Source: JACVRM01 sp963809765
Lineage (GTDB): Bacteria > Actinomycetota > Thermoleophilia > Gaiellales > Gaiellaceae
Direction of reading: 5' to 3'
Length of the DNA stretch: 64,000 bases
NCBI GenBank assembly: GCA_963809765.1
Contig: CAWEKT010000001.1
Span: 1,178,001 to 1,242,000 of the forward strand
Under the pieces are notes generated by a model. It saw only the letters and a program-made list of their open reading frames with translations. It did not search any database and was not told where the DNA came from. Positions 44,280-52,870 of the stretch are shown piece after piece; within the stretch, counting starts at the first letter, position 1; each line of letters begins with the position of its first letter. The position numbers and the translations under genes were made by a program.

Positions 44280-45023
44280 GTGTTCGAGATCGGGAACAGC
44301 CTTCGCGAGGCGCGGGTTCGGCAAGGGGTCGACTTTCCGGAGCTGGAGCAGGCCACGAAGATTCGTGGCAAGTACCTGCGCGCGCTCGAGGACGAGAACT
44401 TCGAGCAGCTCCCCGGGCAGACGTACGTCAAGGGCTTCCTGCGCACGTACGCCGACTATCTCGGCCTCGACGGCCAGCTCTACGTCGACGAGTACAACTC
44501 GCGCTACGTCACCGGCGAGGAGGAGCCGGTGAAGGTGCGCGGCGGCTCGTCGTCGCTCGGGCCGCACCGCCTGCAATCAAGTGCCGTGCTGATCGCGCTG
44601 ACCGCGATCGGCATCGCGACCGCGCTCGTCATCGCGGCCTGGCGCTTCGGCGCCCCGGACAGCCGCGCGACGCTGCCAGGCCTCGACCCGACCACCACGC
44701 AGCAGACCAGGGCGGCCAGGACGACGCCGGCCAAGAAGCAGACGGCGGCGACGGGCAAGCAGGTGAAGCTCGTCGTGCGGGCGGCGCGGGGCGACTCCTG
44801 GCTCAAGGTGCATCGAGGTGGCTCTCCCGTCGGTGCGGTCGAGTACGAGGGCACGCTCCTCCGCGGCCAGAGCCAGGTGTTCGTTCGCAAGGCGCTCTGG
44901 GTCACCATCGGCGTGCCGGGGAACGTCGTTCTAAAGGTGAACGGCAGGGCCTACGAGCTGCCAGCCAGCGACGGCCCCGTGGACCTGTCCGTGACCCGGA
45001 AGGCCATCAGACCGGTCACCTAG
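44280..45023 (+). CDS. RodZ-like HTH membrane protein
   Basis: A 247-residue protein with an N-terminal Cro/RodZ helix-turn-helix (IGNSLREARVRQGVDFPELE, then IRGKYLRALEDENFEQLPG and TYVKGFLRTYADYLGLD). One membrane helix lies near residues 100-120. A Thr/Ala-rich linker leads to a C-terminal DUF4115-like beta domain (DSWLKVHRGGSPVGAVEYEG). RodZ links MreB filaments to the cell-wall machinery in rods; the homologue in actinobacteria often precedes cinA-recA, as here. Confidence 0.82.
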   Translation: MFEIGNSLREARVRQGVDFPELEQATKIRGKYLRALEDENFEQLPGQTYVKGFLRTYADYLGLDGQLYVDEYNSRYVTGEEEPVKVRGGSSSLGPHRLQSSAVLIALTAIGIATALVIAAWRFGAPDSRATLPGLDPTTTQQTRAARTTPAKKQTAATGKQVKLVVRAARGDSWLKVHRGGSPVGAVEYEGTLLRGQSQVFVRKALWVTIGVPGNVVLKVNGRAYELPASDGPVDLSVTRKAIRPVT

Positions 45024-46282
45024 TGACCCCCGCCGCGAGGCCGCGCGCGGCCGTCGTCCTCACCGGCTCCGAGCTGGTGCGCGGCCAGCGCACCGACCGC
45101 AACGGCCCGTTCCTCGCCCGCGAGCTGGTCTCGCTCGGCTTCGCCCCGGCCCGGCTCACGATCGTCGGCGACGACCCGGCCGAGCTCGAGACGGCTTTCC
45201 GCGAGGCGCTCTCCGCCGACCTCGTCGTCCTTTCCGGCGGGCTCGGCCCCACACACGACGACCGGACGGTCGAGGTCATCGCGCGCGTGACCGGCCGTGA
45301 GCTGCAGGTCGACCCGGCCCTGCATGCGGAGATCGAGGCCGTCTCGCGCGCGATCTCACAGCGCTTCGGCCGGCCGTACGCGCACTTCGTGCCCGGGATC
45401 CGCAAGCAGGCGACCCTGCCTGCAGGCGCGCGCTCCCTCGGTCTGGCGGGGACGGCGCCGGGGTTGCTGATCGAGGAGGGGGAGGGCATCGTGGTCGTCC
45501 TGCCCGGGCCCCCTGGCGAGCTGCAGCGGCTCTGGCGGGCCGCGGTCGAGACGGAGCCGCTGCGGCGCCTGCTCGAGCGCGTGCCGCCGTCGAGCGAGCG
45601 CGTGCTGCGCGTCTACGGGCTGACCGAGTCGGCGGTCGCGACCGCGTTCGCGGAGGTGGGAGGCGAAGCGGAAGGCCTCGAGGTCACGATCTGCGCGCAT
45701 GACTGGGAAATCCGGGTCGACCTCGTGTCCGCACCTGAGGGCGAGGAGCGCGCTGCCGCCGTGGAGAGCGCCCTCGTCGAGGCGCTCGGCGACCGTGTGT
45801 TCGCGCGCGACGGGCGCCCGCTGGAGGAGATCGTGCTCGACGCGTGCCGGCGCCGGGGCTGGACGCTCGCGACCGCGGAGAGCTGCACCGGCGGGCTCGT
45901 GGCCGCGCGGCTGACCGACGTGCCGGGCTCGAGCGACGTCGTGCTGGGCGGGGTGGTGGCGTACGCCGACAGGATCAAGGCGGCCGAGCTCGGCGTTCCC
46001 GAGCAGGTGCTCGGGGAGCATGGCGCCGTGTCTGCGGAGACGGCGGCGGCGCTCGCCGAGGGCGCGCGGCGCCGCTTCGGGGCCGACGTCGGCGTCGGCG
46101 TCACCGGCGTGGCCGGGCCTGGAGGCGGCTCGGCGGAGAAGCCGGTCGGCCTGGTGTTCCTGCACGTCTCCTCGCCGGCCGGTGCGAAGGCGCGCGAGCT
46201 GAACCTGCCCGGCGACCGGGCTGCCGTCCGCGGGCGAGCGACCGCCGCGGCGCTCCACCTCGTCCGGCGCCTGGCCGAGTGA
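45023..46282 (+). CDS. cinA: CinA-like competence/damage-inducible protein
   Basis: A 419-residue protein of full CinA architecture. The N-terminal MoaB-like COG1058 domain has VVLTGSELVRGQRTDRNGPF and LSGGLGPTHDDRT. The C-terminal nicotinamide-nucleotide amidase domain has ATAESCTGGLVAARLTDVPG and GVTGVAGPGGGSAEKPVGLV. CinA proteins act on ADP-ribose or NMN and are often encoded with recA. The GTG start shares one base with the RodZ-like stop (TAGTG). Confidence 0.93.
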   Translation: MTPAARPRAAVVLTGSELVRGQRTDRNGPFLARELVSLGFAPARLTIVGDDPAELETAFREALSADLVVLSGGLGPTHDDRTVEVIARVTGRELQVDPALHAEIEAVSRAISQRFGRPYAHFVPGIRKQATLPAGARSLGLAGTAPGLLIEEGEGIVVVLPGPPGELQRLWRAAVETEPLRRLLERVPPSSERVLRVYGLTESAVATAFAEVGGEAEGLEVTICAHDWEIRVDLVSAPEGEERAAAVESALVEALGDRVFARDGRPLEEIVLDACRRRGWTLATAESCTGGLVAARLTDVPGSSDVVLGGVVAYADRIKAAELGVPEQVLGEHGAVSAETAAALAEGARRRFGADVGVGVTGVAGPGGGSAEKPVGLVFLHVSSPAGAKARELNLPGDRAAVRGRATAAALHLVRRLAE

Positions 46283-46313
46283 CGCGGTCCCGGCACGGAC
46301 CCGGCGCGGAGCT

Positions 46314-46881
46314 GTGACGGACGCCGCCCGTCGCCCAGCTAGCGTCGGCGGCGATGAGCGGCTGCGGCTCTTCTTCGGCATCCGCCTTCCCGACGACGTC
46401 GCCGACGCGCTGGCGGCCTGGGCGGGACGCACGCTCGCGGGTGGCGGCCGGCTCGTCCCGCAGGAGCACCTGCACGTGACGCTTGCCTTTCTCGGCTCCA
46501 GGCCGGCGGAGGAGCTGCCGGCGCTGCGCGCCGCGCTCATCCGAGGCTGTCGAGGACGCAGGTACGCCGCGGCTCGCGGTCGACCGCTACCGGGAGACAC
46601 GGGCAGCGGGCATGCTCGTCCTGGAGGACCAGGGCGGCCGGGCCACCGAGCTCGCGGCGGCGCTACAAGGCAGGCTCGAGCGGCTCGGCGTCTACCGGCG
46701 CGAGAACCGACCGTGGCTGCCGCACGTCACGGTGGTGCGCTTTCGCGAGCGGCCGCGTCTGGCTCCGGCGCCGCCGGGGGTCGCGCCGTTCAGTCCGTCC
46801 GATGCGGCTCTCTACCATTCAGTCCTGCGACCCAGCGGGGCGCAGTACCGGGTCATCGAAGCGGCACCCCTAGGAGGTTAG
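46314..46881 (+). CDS. thpR: RNA 2',3'-cyclic phosphodiesterase (frame change)
   Basis: The N-terminal part has RLFFGIRLPDDVADALAAW and the first HxT motif (HVTLAFLG). After a frame change near 46550 the other frame supplies the second half with the second HxT (WLPHVTVVRF). The product is about 189 residues, normal for the 2H phosphoesterase family. ThpR opens 2',3'-cyclic phosphates and is commonly found with cinA and recA. The stop is 5 nt before the recA start. Confidence 0.85.
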
Positions 46882-46886
46882 AGCCA

Positions 46887-47981
46887 GTGGATCGCGACCA
46901 AGCACTCGACGTCGCCCTCAGCCAGATCGAGCGCCAGTACGGCAAGGGCTCGGTCATGAAGATGAGCGACCAGGCGCACGTGTCCACGGGCGCGATATCG
47001 ACCGGCTCGCTCGCGCTCGACCTCGCCCTCGGAGTCGGCGGGCTCCCGCGCGGCCGCATCGTCGAGATCTTCGGGCCCGAGTCCTCGGGCAAGACGACGC
47101 TCGTCTACCACGTGATCGCCGAGGCCCAGCGTCAGGGCGGAATCTGCGCCTTCATCGACGCCGAGCACGCGATGGATCCCCAGTACGCGCGCCGGATCGG
47201 GGTCGACATCGAGAACCTGCTCGTGTCGCAGCCGGACCACGGCGAGCAGGCGCTCGAGATCGCCGAGCTGCTCGTCCGCTCGGGGGCGCTCGACGTGGTG
47301 GCGGTCGACTCCGTCGCCGCCCTGACGCCGAAGGCCGAGATCGAGGGCGAGATGGGGGACAGCCATGTCGGCCTGCAGGCGCGGCTGATGTCGCAAGCGC
47401 TCCGCAAGCTCGCCGGCACGCTCAACCGCACCGACACGATCTGCATCTTCACCAACCAGCTGCGCGAGAAGATCGGCGTCATGTTCGGCTCGCCCGAGAC
47501 GACACCGGGCGGCCGCGCGCTCAAGTTCTACTCGACCGTAAGGCTCGACATCCGCCGGATCGAGACGCTCAAGGAAGGTGTCGAGGCAATCGGCAACCGC
47601 GTGCGCGTGAAGGTGGTCAAGAACAAGGTTGCGCCGCCGTTCCGCCAGGCCGAGTTCGACATCATCTACGGCACCGGCATTCCCTGGGAGGGGACGCTCC
47701 TGGATGCCGCGCTCGAGCGCAAGATCGTCCAGAAGTCCGGCTCCTTCTACAGCTTCGAGGACGAGCGGCTCGGCCAGGGCCGCCAGAACTCGACGGCCTT
47801 CCTGCGCGAGCATCCGGACGTCGCCGAGCAGATCCTGGCGCGCATCCAGGCAGAGATCGGCCCCGAGCAGGTCGCCTCGGCCCGGCTTGTGACCGACGAC
47901 GCCGCGCCGGCGCCGGCCGAGGAGGACGAAGCCGAGGGCGAGGGCGAGCCCGCCGCAGCCGGTCGCGCAGCAGCCGGCTGA
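46887..47981 (+). CDS. recA: Recombinase RecA
   Basis: A 364-residue RecA with GPESSGKTT (Walker A, near residue 61), VVAVDSVAALTPKAEIEGE (Walker B), MFGSPETTPGGRALKFYSTV (loop L2) and a long acidic, Ala-rich C-terminal tail (EEDEAEGEGEP). GTG 46887 follows AGGAGG by 9 nt. RecA pairs homologous DNA and activates SOS. I see no clear SOS box upstream, because the gene is 5 nt from thpR. recX follows. Confidence 0.97.
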   Translation: MDRDQALDVALSQIERQYGKGSVMKMSDQAHVSTGAISTGSLALDLALGVGGLPRGRIVEIFGPESSGKTTLVYHVIAEAQRQGGICAFIDAEHAMDPQYARRIGVDIENLLVSQPDHGEQALEIAELLVRSGALDVVAVDSVAALTPKAEIEGEMGDSHVGLQARLMSQALRKLAGTLNRTDTICIFTNQLREKIGVMFGSPETTPGGRALKFYSTVRLDIRRIETLKEGVEAIGNRVRVKVVKNKVAPPFRQAEFDIIYGTGIPWEGTLLDAALERKIVQKSGSFYSFEDERLGQGRQNSTAFLREHPDVAEQILARIQAEIGPEQVASARLVTDDAAPAPAEEDEAEGEGEPAAAGRAAAG

Positions 47982-47986
47982 GCCAC

Positions 47987-48598
47987 ATGCCTGCGGAGCG
48001 GCGCGTCACCGCCCTCCGTCCGGCCCCGCGCGACGAGGTGGATGTCGAGCTCGACGGCGACCGCTGGCGCAGGCTGCCGCTGGCCGCCGTGGTCGCGGCG
48101 GGACTCGTCGAGGGCGCCGTCCTCGACCGGCCGCGGGCGCGCGCGCTGGCGAGGGCGCGGCGGCAGGACACGGCGATCCGCGTCGCTACGCGGGCCCTGG
48201 CACGTCGACCGCTGTCCGAGCACGAGCTCGAGCAGCGTCTCGCCCGCCGCGGGGTGGCGCCGGCCGCCCGAAGCGACGCCGGGCGGATGCTCAGCTCGGC
48301 GGGTTACCTCGACGACGGCAAGGTGGCCGCCGGCCGCGCCGCGCTGCTGGCCGAGCGAGGGGCGGGCAACGAGCTGATCCGGCACGACCTGGATGGGCGC
48401 GGCATCGACGCGGCCACGATCGAGGAGGCGCTCGAGGCGCTGGCGCCCGAGATCGAGCGAGCCTGTGAAGTGGTGCGCCGGCGAGGCGCTGGGCCGGCGA
48501 CCGCTCGCTGGCTCGCCGCCCGCGGCTTCGACGAGGACGCGGTCGAGTCCGCCACCCGACCAGACGTTGCGGACGAGGGCGGCAGCGTAGTAGGATGA
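47987..48598 (+). CDS. recX: RecA regulator RecX
   Basis: A 203-residue protein built of RecX three-helix repeats (ATRALARRPLSEHELEQRLA, LSSAGYLDDGKVAAGRAALL). RecX blocks extension of RecA filaments. The ATG is 5 nt after recA, the standard recA-recX arrangement. It has a longer N-terminus (about 50 residues) than many RecX proteins. Confidence 0.88.
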   Translation: MPAERRVTALRPAPRDEVDVELDGDRWRRLPLAAVVAAGLVEGAVLDRPRARALARARRQDTAIRVATRALARRPLSEHELEQRLARRGVAPAARSDAGRMLSSAGYLDDGKVAAGRAALLAERGAGNELIRHDLDGRGIDAATIEEALEALAPEIERACEVVRRRGAGPATARWLAARGFDEDAVESATRPDVADEGGSVVG

Positions 48599-48861
48599 CG
48601 GCATCCTCATCTGACAAAATTGCCTGCATAACGCGCTTTTCCATCGATTGTCGACTGATCTTGAGCCTGCCAATCACCTTGACCAGCGTCCCCGAGAGAG
48701 ACCCGTCGAGTAGCCAGCTGAGCGGTCTCTAGCCGTACCCGGCGAGCCCCGGTGGGCTCCGCCTGTTCCGAAACGCGTTGTGCGGTCCGTTGCCGGATCG
48801 GGATGTGCGCGAGCGCTGACACGACGCGTCCGGGCGTGACCCGGAGGAAGGCGGAGCGAGG
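48599..48861 (+). promoter_or_regulatory. rny upstream region with two hairpins and an AT-rich patch
   Basis: The first 90 bases are clearly more AT-rich than the surroundings and should hold the rny promoter; a TTGACC lies near 48679. Then AGAGACC (48697-48703) pairs with GGTCTCT (48724-48730), and GAGCCC (48744-48749) with GGGCTC (48754-48759). A GGAGGAAGGCGGAG stretch precedes the rny ATG. No open reading frame of note. It could be a structured 5' leader controlling RNase Y. Confidence 0.45.
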
Positions 48862-50394
48862 ATGGAGATCGCGATCGGGATTGCCGGGGGACTCCTCCTC
48901 GGGCTGCTCGTTGCGCTCGTTCTCGGCCGCTACGTCCGCGGGTCGCGCCTGCACGCCGCCGACCGCTCCCGCCGCGAGCTGATCGAGGACGCCTCGCGCC
49001 AAGCGGACACCATCCGCCGGGAGGCGCACATCGAAGCGCGCGAGGAGGCGGTCAAGCTCCGCGCCGAGCTCGACGAGGAGGTTCGCGAGCGGCGTCGGCG
49101 CATGCAGACCCTGGAGGAGCGTGTCCTCGCCCGGGAGGACGAGCTCGCCGGGAAGCTCACCGAGCTCGATCGGCGCGAGCAGGGGGTGAACGACCGCGAG
49201 GTCCACGTCCGGCAGCTCCAGGTGGATCTGAAGGAAGCAACGGAGCGTGAGCTCGCCCGGCTCGAGGAGATCGGCCGGATGACCGTCAGCGAGGCGAAGG
49301 CTACGCTGCTCGAACGCTCGGAGGACCTCGTCCGGCACGAGCTCGCGCGGCGCGTCCGCCAGCTCGAGGAGGAAGCACAATCCGAGGCGCGCCGACGGGC
49401 GCGCAACCTCGTGGCCGACGCCCTGCAGCGCGTGGCGGCCAGCCATGCGGCGGAGACGACGGCCTCGGTGATCGAGCTCCCGTCGGACGACATGAAGGGT
49501 CGGATCATCGGCCGCGAGGGGCGCAACATCCGCACGCTCGAGCACCTGACCGGCGTCGACGTCATCGTCGACGACACGCCGGAGACCGTCGTCCTCTCAT
49601 CCTTCGACGGCATCCGCCGCGAGATCGCCAAGCTGACCCTGCAGAAGCTGATCGATGACGGCCGCATCCACCCGGCCCGTATCGAGGAGATGTACTACCT
49701 CTCCAAGTCCGAGATCGAGGATCACATCCGCCAGGCGGGCGACCAGGCCGTTTTCGAGGCGAACTGCGGCGAGTTCCACGAGGAGATCGTCAAGCTCCTC
49801 GGGCGCCTCCACTACCGGACGAGCTACGGCCAGAACGTCCTCAAGCACACGCTCGAGGTCGTCCACCTGGCCGGGATCATGGCGGCGGAGCTCGGCGCCA
49901 ACGTCAAGGTCGCGAAGCGGGCGGCGATGCTGCACGACCTCGGCAAGGCTCTGACGCACGAGGTCGAGGGGTCACACGCCGCCATCTCGGCCCAGTACGC
50001 CAAGCGGTACGGCGAGCCGCCGGCCGTCGTGCACGCAGTCGAGGCCCACCACTACGAGGTGCAGCCCCAGACGGTCGAGTCGGTGCTGCTGATTGCGGCG
50101 GACTCGATCTCCGGCTCGCGACCGGGCGCCCGCGGCGACAGCCTCGAGAACTACGTCAAGCGCCTGGAGGCACTCGAGGAGCTCGCCAAAGGCCACAAGG
50201 GCGTGGACAAGGTCTACGCCCTGCAGGCGGGCCGCGAGATCCGCGTCATCGTCAGCCCCGGTGAGATCGACGACGACGCTGCCGTGCTGCTCTCGCACGA
50301 GATCGCCCGCGACATCGAGGACCACCTCGAGTATCCGGGCCAGATCAAGGTCACGGTCATCCGCGAGTCACGCGCCGTCGAGTTCGCGAAATAG
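48862..50394 (+). CDS. rny: Ribonuclease Y
   Basis: A 510-residue RNase Y. One N-terminal membrane helix (IAIGIAGGLLLGLLVALVLG) is followed by a long coiled coil to about residue 200, a KH domain (MKGRIIGREGRNIRTLEHLT) and an HD domain (AAMLHDLGKALTHEVEGSHA). It is the membrane-anchored endonuclease that starts mRNA decay in many Gram-positives. A copy of the hairpin-rich repeat begins directly after its stop codon. Confidence 0.95.
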   Translation: MEIAIGIAGGLLLGLLVALVLGRYVRGSRLHAADRSRRELIEDASRQADTIRREAHIEAREEAVKLRAELDEEVRERRRRMQTLEERVLAREDELAGKLTELDRREQGVNDREVHVRQLQVDLKEATERELARLEEIGRMTVSEAKATLLERSEDLVRHELARRVRQLEEEAQSEARRRARNLVADALQRVAASHAAETTASVIELPSDDMKGRIIGREGRNIRTLEHLTGVDVIVDDTPETVVLSSFDGIRREIAKLTLQKLIDDGRIHPARIEEMYYLSKSEIEDHIRQAGDQAVFEANCGEFHEEIVKLLGRLHYRTSYGQNVLKHTLEVVHLAGIMAAELGANVKVAKRAAMLHDLGKALTHEVEGSHAAISAQYAKRYGEPPAVVHAVEAHHYEVQPQTVESVLLIAADSISGSRPGARGDSLENYVKRLEALEELAKGHKGVDKVYALQAGREIRVIVSPGEIDDDAAVLLSHEIARDIEDHLEYPGQIKVTVIRESRAVEFAK

Positions 50395-50652
50395 AGACCG
50401 CGAGCCGTGCGGCCGAGGATCGCGTCGGCGCGCGGCACACTGCCTAGCGGCCGCAGGGCTCGCTTCATTCGAAGGGGGACTGCGTCCCCCCTCGAGCTCC
50501 CCCCTTCCTCGAAGCGGTCGGGGCGCCCAGGCCATCTGGTCACACGCGGCTGCGCGCGGGATGGCTCCCGCCGAGCAAGCTCGGCTTCGCCGGTACTGCG
50601 CGCTCAGGATTGTCGGGTGCTCGTCGCGACTTCGTCGCGACATCGGGGAGGG
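50395..50652 (+). repeat. Hairpin-rich intergenic repeat, copy 1
   Basis: About 258 bases similar, in inverted orientation, to 58950-59190. A 32-base block (50448-50479) matches perfectly. Internal structure includes a 16-bp arm pair (50400-50415 with 50448-50463, one mismatch), CCGAGC/GCTCGG, and a double GTCGCGAC palindrome (50623-50630, 50634-50641). It begins at the first base after the rny stop. No credible gene inside. Confidence 0.8.
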
Positions 50653-50666
50653 GATCAGAAAATGAC

Positions 50667-50678
50667 GGGGACATACCC
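50667..50678 (+). repeat. GGGGACATACCC half-element
   Basis: Resembles one arm of the palindromes at 25967 and 33709, and is preceded by CAGAAAATGAC. The complementary arm is missing, so this may be a degenerate copy. Confidence 0.35.
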
Positions 50679-50701
50679 GCGCCCCTCGACGATGAGTCCG
50701 T

Positions 50702-52066
50702 TCAGGGGGCGATGTTGCCGTTCAGCCGGAACACGTTCTCGGGGTCGTAGCGTCGCTTCAGCTCGAGGAGCCGCTCGTAGTTCGCGTCCCCGAACGAGGC
50801 GCGCAGAAGCCGCTCGCCCTCCTCATGGAAGCCGGGGAAGTTCAGGTAGGCGCCGCCGGTCGAGTACGGCTCGAGCTCCGCCAGCGAGTCGCGGACCCAG
50901 GCGACGTTCGCGTCACGCGTGCCCAGCTCCTCGAAGTTCGCCTCGTAGCCGAGCAGGAACGCGGGTCGCCGCCCGAATGCGGTCGCCTGCGGATCAACCC
51001 TGCCCATGGCGCCCCCGTTGAACCACACGTCGATGGTCGAGTGCCCCGACGGTGCCGCCTCGGCGTGGGCGACGAGCCGGTCGACCACCTCGTCGGTGAG
51101 GGCATCGAGCCCGAGTGACTTCCAGTAGTAGCCGAGCCCGTTCGGGTAGTCCTCGTCGAGCGCCTTCTGGGCATCGACGTACGGCATGGGCGCGCTGAGG
51201 TCGGCGATCGGCTCGGCCAGCTCGCGGAGCGGCTGCAGCAGCCGGCTGCCCTTCTCGGCGTCACCAGTGTGAACGCCGAAGACCGCAACGTACGGACGCC
51301 CGTGGTCGGCCGCGTCGAACACCTCGGCCTCGGGCACCCGGCCAAGGAAGGCAAGTGGCGCGAAGTCCTCGTGCCCCGCGTCCGTCAGGTCTTCGAGCGC
51401 ACGGAGTGCAGCGCAAGCGTGCTCCAGCGGGTAGAGCACGAAGACGACCATCACCTCGGGCCCGACCGGGAATGCGCCGTACTCGAAGGTGGTGACGACG
51501 CCGAAGTTGCCGCCGCCGCCACGCAGTCCCCACATCAGGTCGGGCTCGTCGCTCTCGGTCACGCGAACGATCCGACCGTCGGCCGTGACGAGCTCGGCGG
51601 CGACGAGGTTGTCGCAGCTCAGCCCCCGGCTCCGCCGGAGCCAGCCGATGCCGCCCGAGAGCGTCAGCCCTGCGATGCCCGTCTCCGAGACGACGCCGAG
51701 CGGCACTGCGAGGCCGTGCGCCTGGCCGGCGGCGTCGACGTCGCCTAGCCGAGCGCCGCCGCCGGCGCGAACCAGCCGCGAGCCCGCGTCGACCTCGACC
51801 GCGTTCATGGCCGAGAGGTCGATGACCAGGCCGTCGTCGCAGGTGGCGTAGCCCGCCACGCCGTGGCCGCCTCCGCGGACTGCGATCGGGAGCCCCTGGT
51901 CGCGCCCGTAGAGGATGGCCGCACGGACGTCGTCGGCCGACGTGCAACGAGCGATGAGCGCCGGGCGCTTGTCGATGAGCCCGTTCCAGACGAGGCGGGC
52001 GGCCTCGTACTCGGTGTCGCCCGGCGCGAGGACCGAGCCCGCGAGTGTCAGTGCCGCGGTCGCCAC
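50702..52066 (-). CDS. FAD-linked oxidoreductase, BBE type
   Basis: A 454-residue cytoplasmic flavoprotein. The PCMH-type FAD domain has VRGGGHGVAGYATCDDGLVI, which carries the GGGHG motif with the His for 8-alpha attachment; TGIAGLTLSGGIGWLRRSRG and WGLRGGGGNFGVVTTFEYGA follow. The C-terminal BBE motif (ANYERLLELKRRYDPENVFR) ends the protein. Relatives oxidise carbohydrates, alkaloids or phenols. The Cys for a second covalent FAD link is not at its usual GLSCDN-preceding place as far as I can judge. Substrate unknown. Divergent from rlmB. Confidence 0.87.
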   Translation of the reverse strand: MATAALTLAGSVLAPGDTEYEAARLVWNGLIDKRPALIARCTSADDVRAAILYGRDQGLPIAVRGGGHGVAGYATCDDGLVIDLSAMNAVEVDAGSRLVRAGGGARLGDVDAAGQAHGLAVPLGVVSETGIAGLTLSGGIGWLRRSRGLSCDNLVAAELVTADGRIVRVTESDEPDLMWGLRGGGGNFGVVTTFEYGAFPVGPEVMVVFVLYPLEHACAALRALEDLTDAGHEDFAPLAFLGRVPEAEVFDAADHGRPYVAVFGVHTGDAEKGSRLLQPLRELAEPIADLSAPMPYVDAQKALDEDYPNGLGYYWKSLGLDALTDEVVDRLVAHAEAAPSGHSTIDVWFNGGAMGRVDPQATAFGRRPAFLLGYEANFEELGTRDANVAWVRDSLAELEPYSTGGAYLNFPGFHEEGERLLRASFGDANYERLLELKRRYDPENVFRLNGNIAP

Positions 52067-52072
52067 GCGCCG

Positions 52073-52102
52073 AGTATCCACGACGAACCCGAGTACGATC
52101 AA
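52073..52102 (-). promoter_or_regulatory. Promoter of BBE oxidoreductase, leaderless layout
   Basis: TTGATC (52102-52097) and GATACT (52078-52073) are 18 nt apart on the minus strand. GATACT ends 6 nt before the GTG at 52066. Confidence 0.6.
52094..52099 (+). promoter_or_regulatory. -10 box, leaderless layout (rlmB)
   Basis: TACGAT lies 6 nt before GTG 52106 and overlaps the opposite-strand promoter, so the two genes may compete for polymerase. Confidence 0.55.
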
Positions 52103-52105
52103 CCC

Positions 52106-52840
52106 GTGGAGCAGGCGGTGCTCGAGGGCCTGATCGCCGTTCGCGCTGCCATCCACGCGCGCAGTCGCGAGGTGCACCGCGTGCTCGTCCGGCGCGGACG
52201 AGACGACCGACCGGTGCTCCAGCTCGAAGAGCGTGCGCGAGCCGCCGGGATCCCTGTCGACCGTGTCGACGAAGCGGAAATAACCGAGCTCGCGAGCGGC
52301 ACGACCCACGGCGGCGTGGTCGCGCTCGCCGGGGAGCGACGCTTCGTTCCGCTGGAGGAGCTCGCCCGCGAACAGGCGACGCCCTTCCTCGTGCTGCTCG
52401 ACGGGATCGAGGACCCGTTCAACTTCGCCGCCTCGCTCCGTGCCTTCTACGCAGCGGGCGCGCACGGTGCGGTGCTGCCGCCGCGCAACTGGATGTCGGC
52501 GGCGGGGACGGTGGCTCGCGGCTCGGCCGGCGCCTCGGAGCTGCTGTCGCTCTCCGTCGCCGAGCCGGCCGACGCGGTCGACTCACTCTCGGAACGGGGG
52601 CTCGCGATCGTCGCCGCGGCGGCCGAGCGCGACGCGCGGCCGCTCTGGGACGCCGACCTGCGCGGCCCGCTGCTGCTCGTCGTCGGCGGCGAGCGCCGCG
52701 GCATCTCGCGGGCGCTGCTCGAGCGCGCCGACAGCGTCGTCCGCATCCCCTACGGCCGCGATTTCCGCCAGTCGCTCGGCACCACGTCGGCGGCCGCAGT
52801 GCTCGCCTTCGAGGTGCTCAGGCAGCGCGGCGGGACGTGA
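52106..52840 (+). CDS. rlmB: SpoU-type 23S rRNA/tRNA 2'-O-methyltransferase
   Basis: A 244-residue SPOUT methyltransferase. An N-terminal L30e-like substrate-binding domain (EGLIAVRAAIHARSREVHRV) is followed by the trefoil-knot domain with VLLDGIEDPFNFAASLRAFY (motif 1), VVGGERRGISRALLERAD (motif 2) and FRQSLGTTSAAAVLAFEVLR (motif 3). RlmB methylates G2251 of 23S rRNA; TrmH-like activity on tRNA is the alternative. It is upstream of miaB on the same strand. Confidence 0.85.
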   Translation: MEQAVLEGLIAVRAAIHARSREVHRVLVRRGRDDRPVLQLEERARAAGIPVDRVDEAEITELASGTTHGGVVALAGERRFVPLEELAREQATPFLVLLDGIEDPFNFAASLRAFYAAGAHGAVLPPRNWMSAAGTVARGSAGASELLSLSVAEPADAVDSLSERGLAIVAAAAERDARPLWDADLRGPLLLVVGGERRGISRALLERADSVVRIPYGRDFRQSLGTTSAAAVLAFEVLRQRGGT

Positions 52841-52858
52841 GCCGCGGTAGGCCGGGGC

Positions 52859-52864
52859 TACCAT
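52859..52864 (+). promoter_or_regulatory. -10 box, leaderless layout (miaB)
   Basis: TACCAT lies 6 nt before GTG 52871. Confidence 0.5.
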
Positions 52865-52870
52865 CCGCTC

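Noticed and set aside
46860..46886. SOS box directly upstream of recA
   Set aside because: The thpR stop is 5 nt before the recA start and no LexA-like palindrome is visible in the small gap; any SOS promoter would be further upstream in the cinA region.
50395..50665. Protein coding in the hairpin-rich repeat (GLASFEGG-like peptides in both copies)
   Set aside because: Similar peptides arise in all frames because the DNA is similar. Indels between copies break every frame, and there is no start signal.
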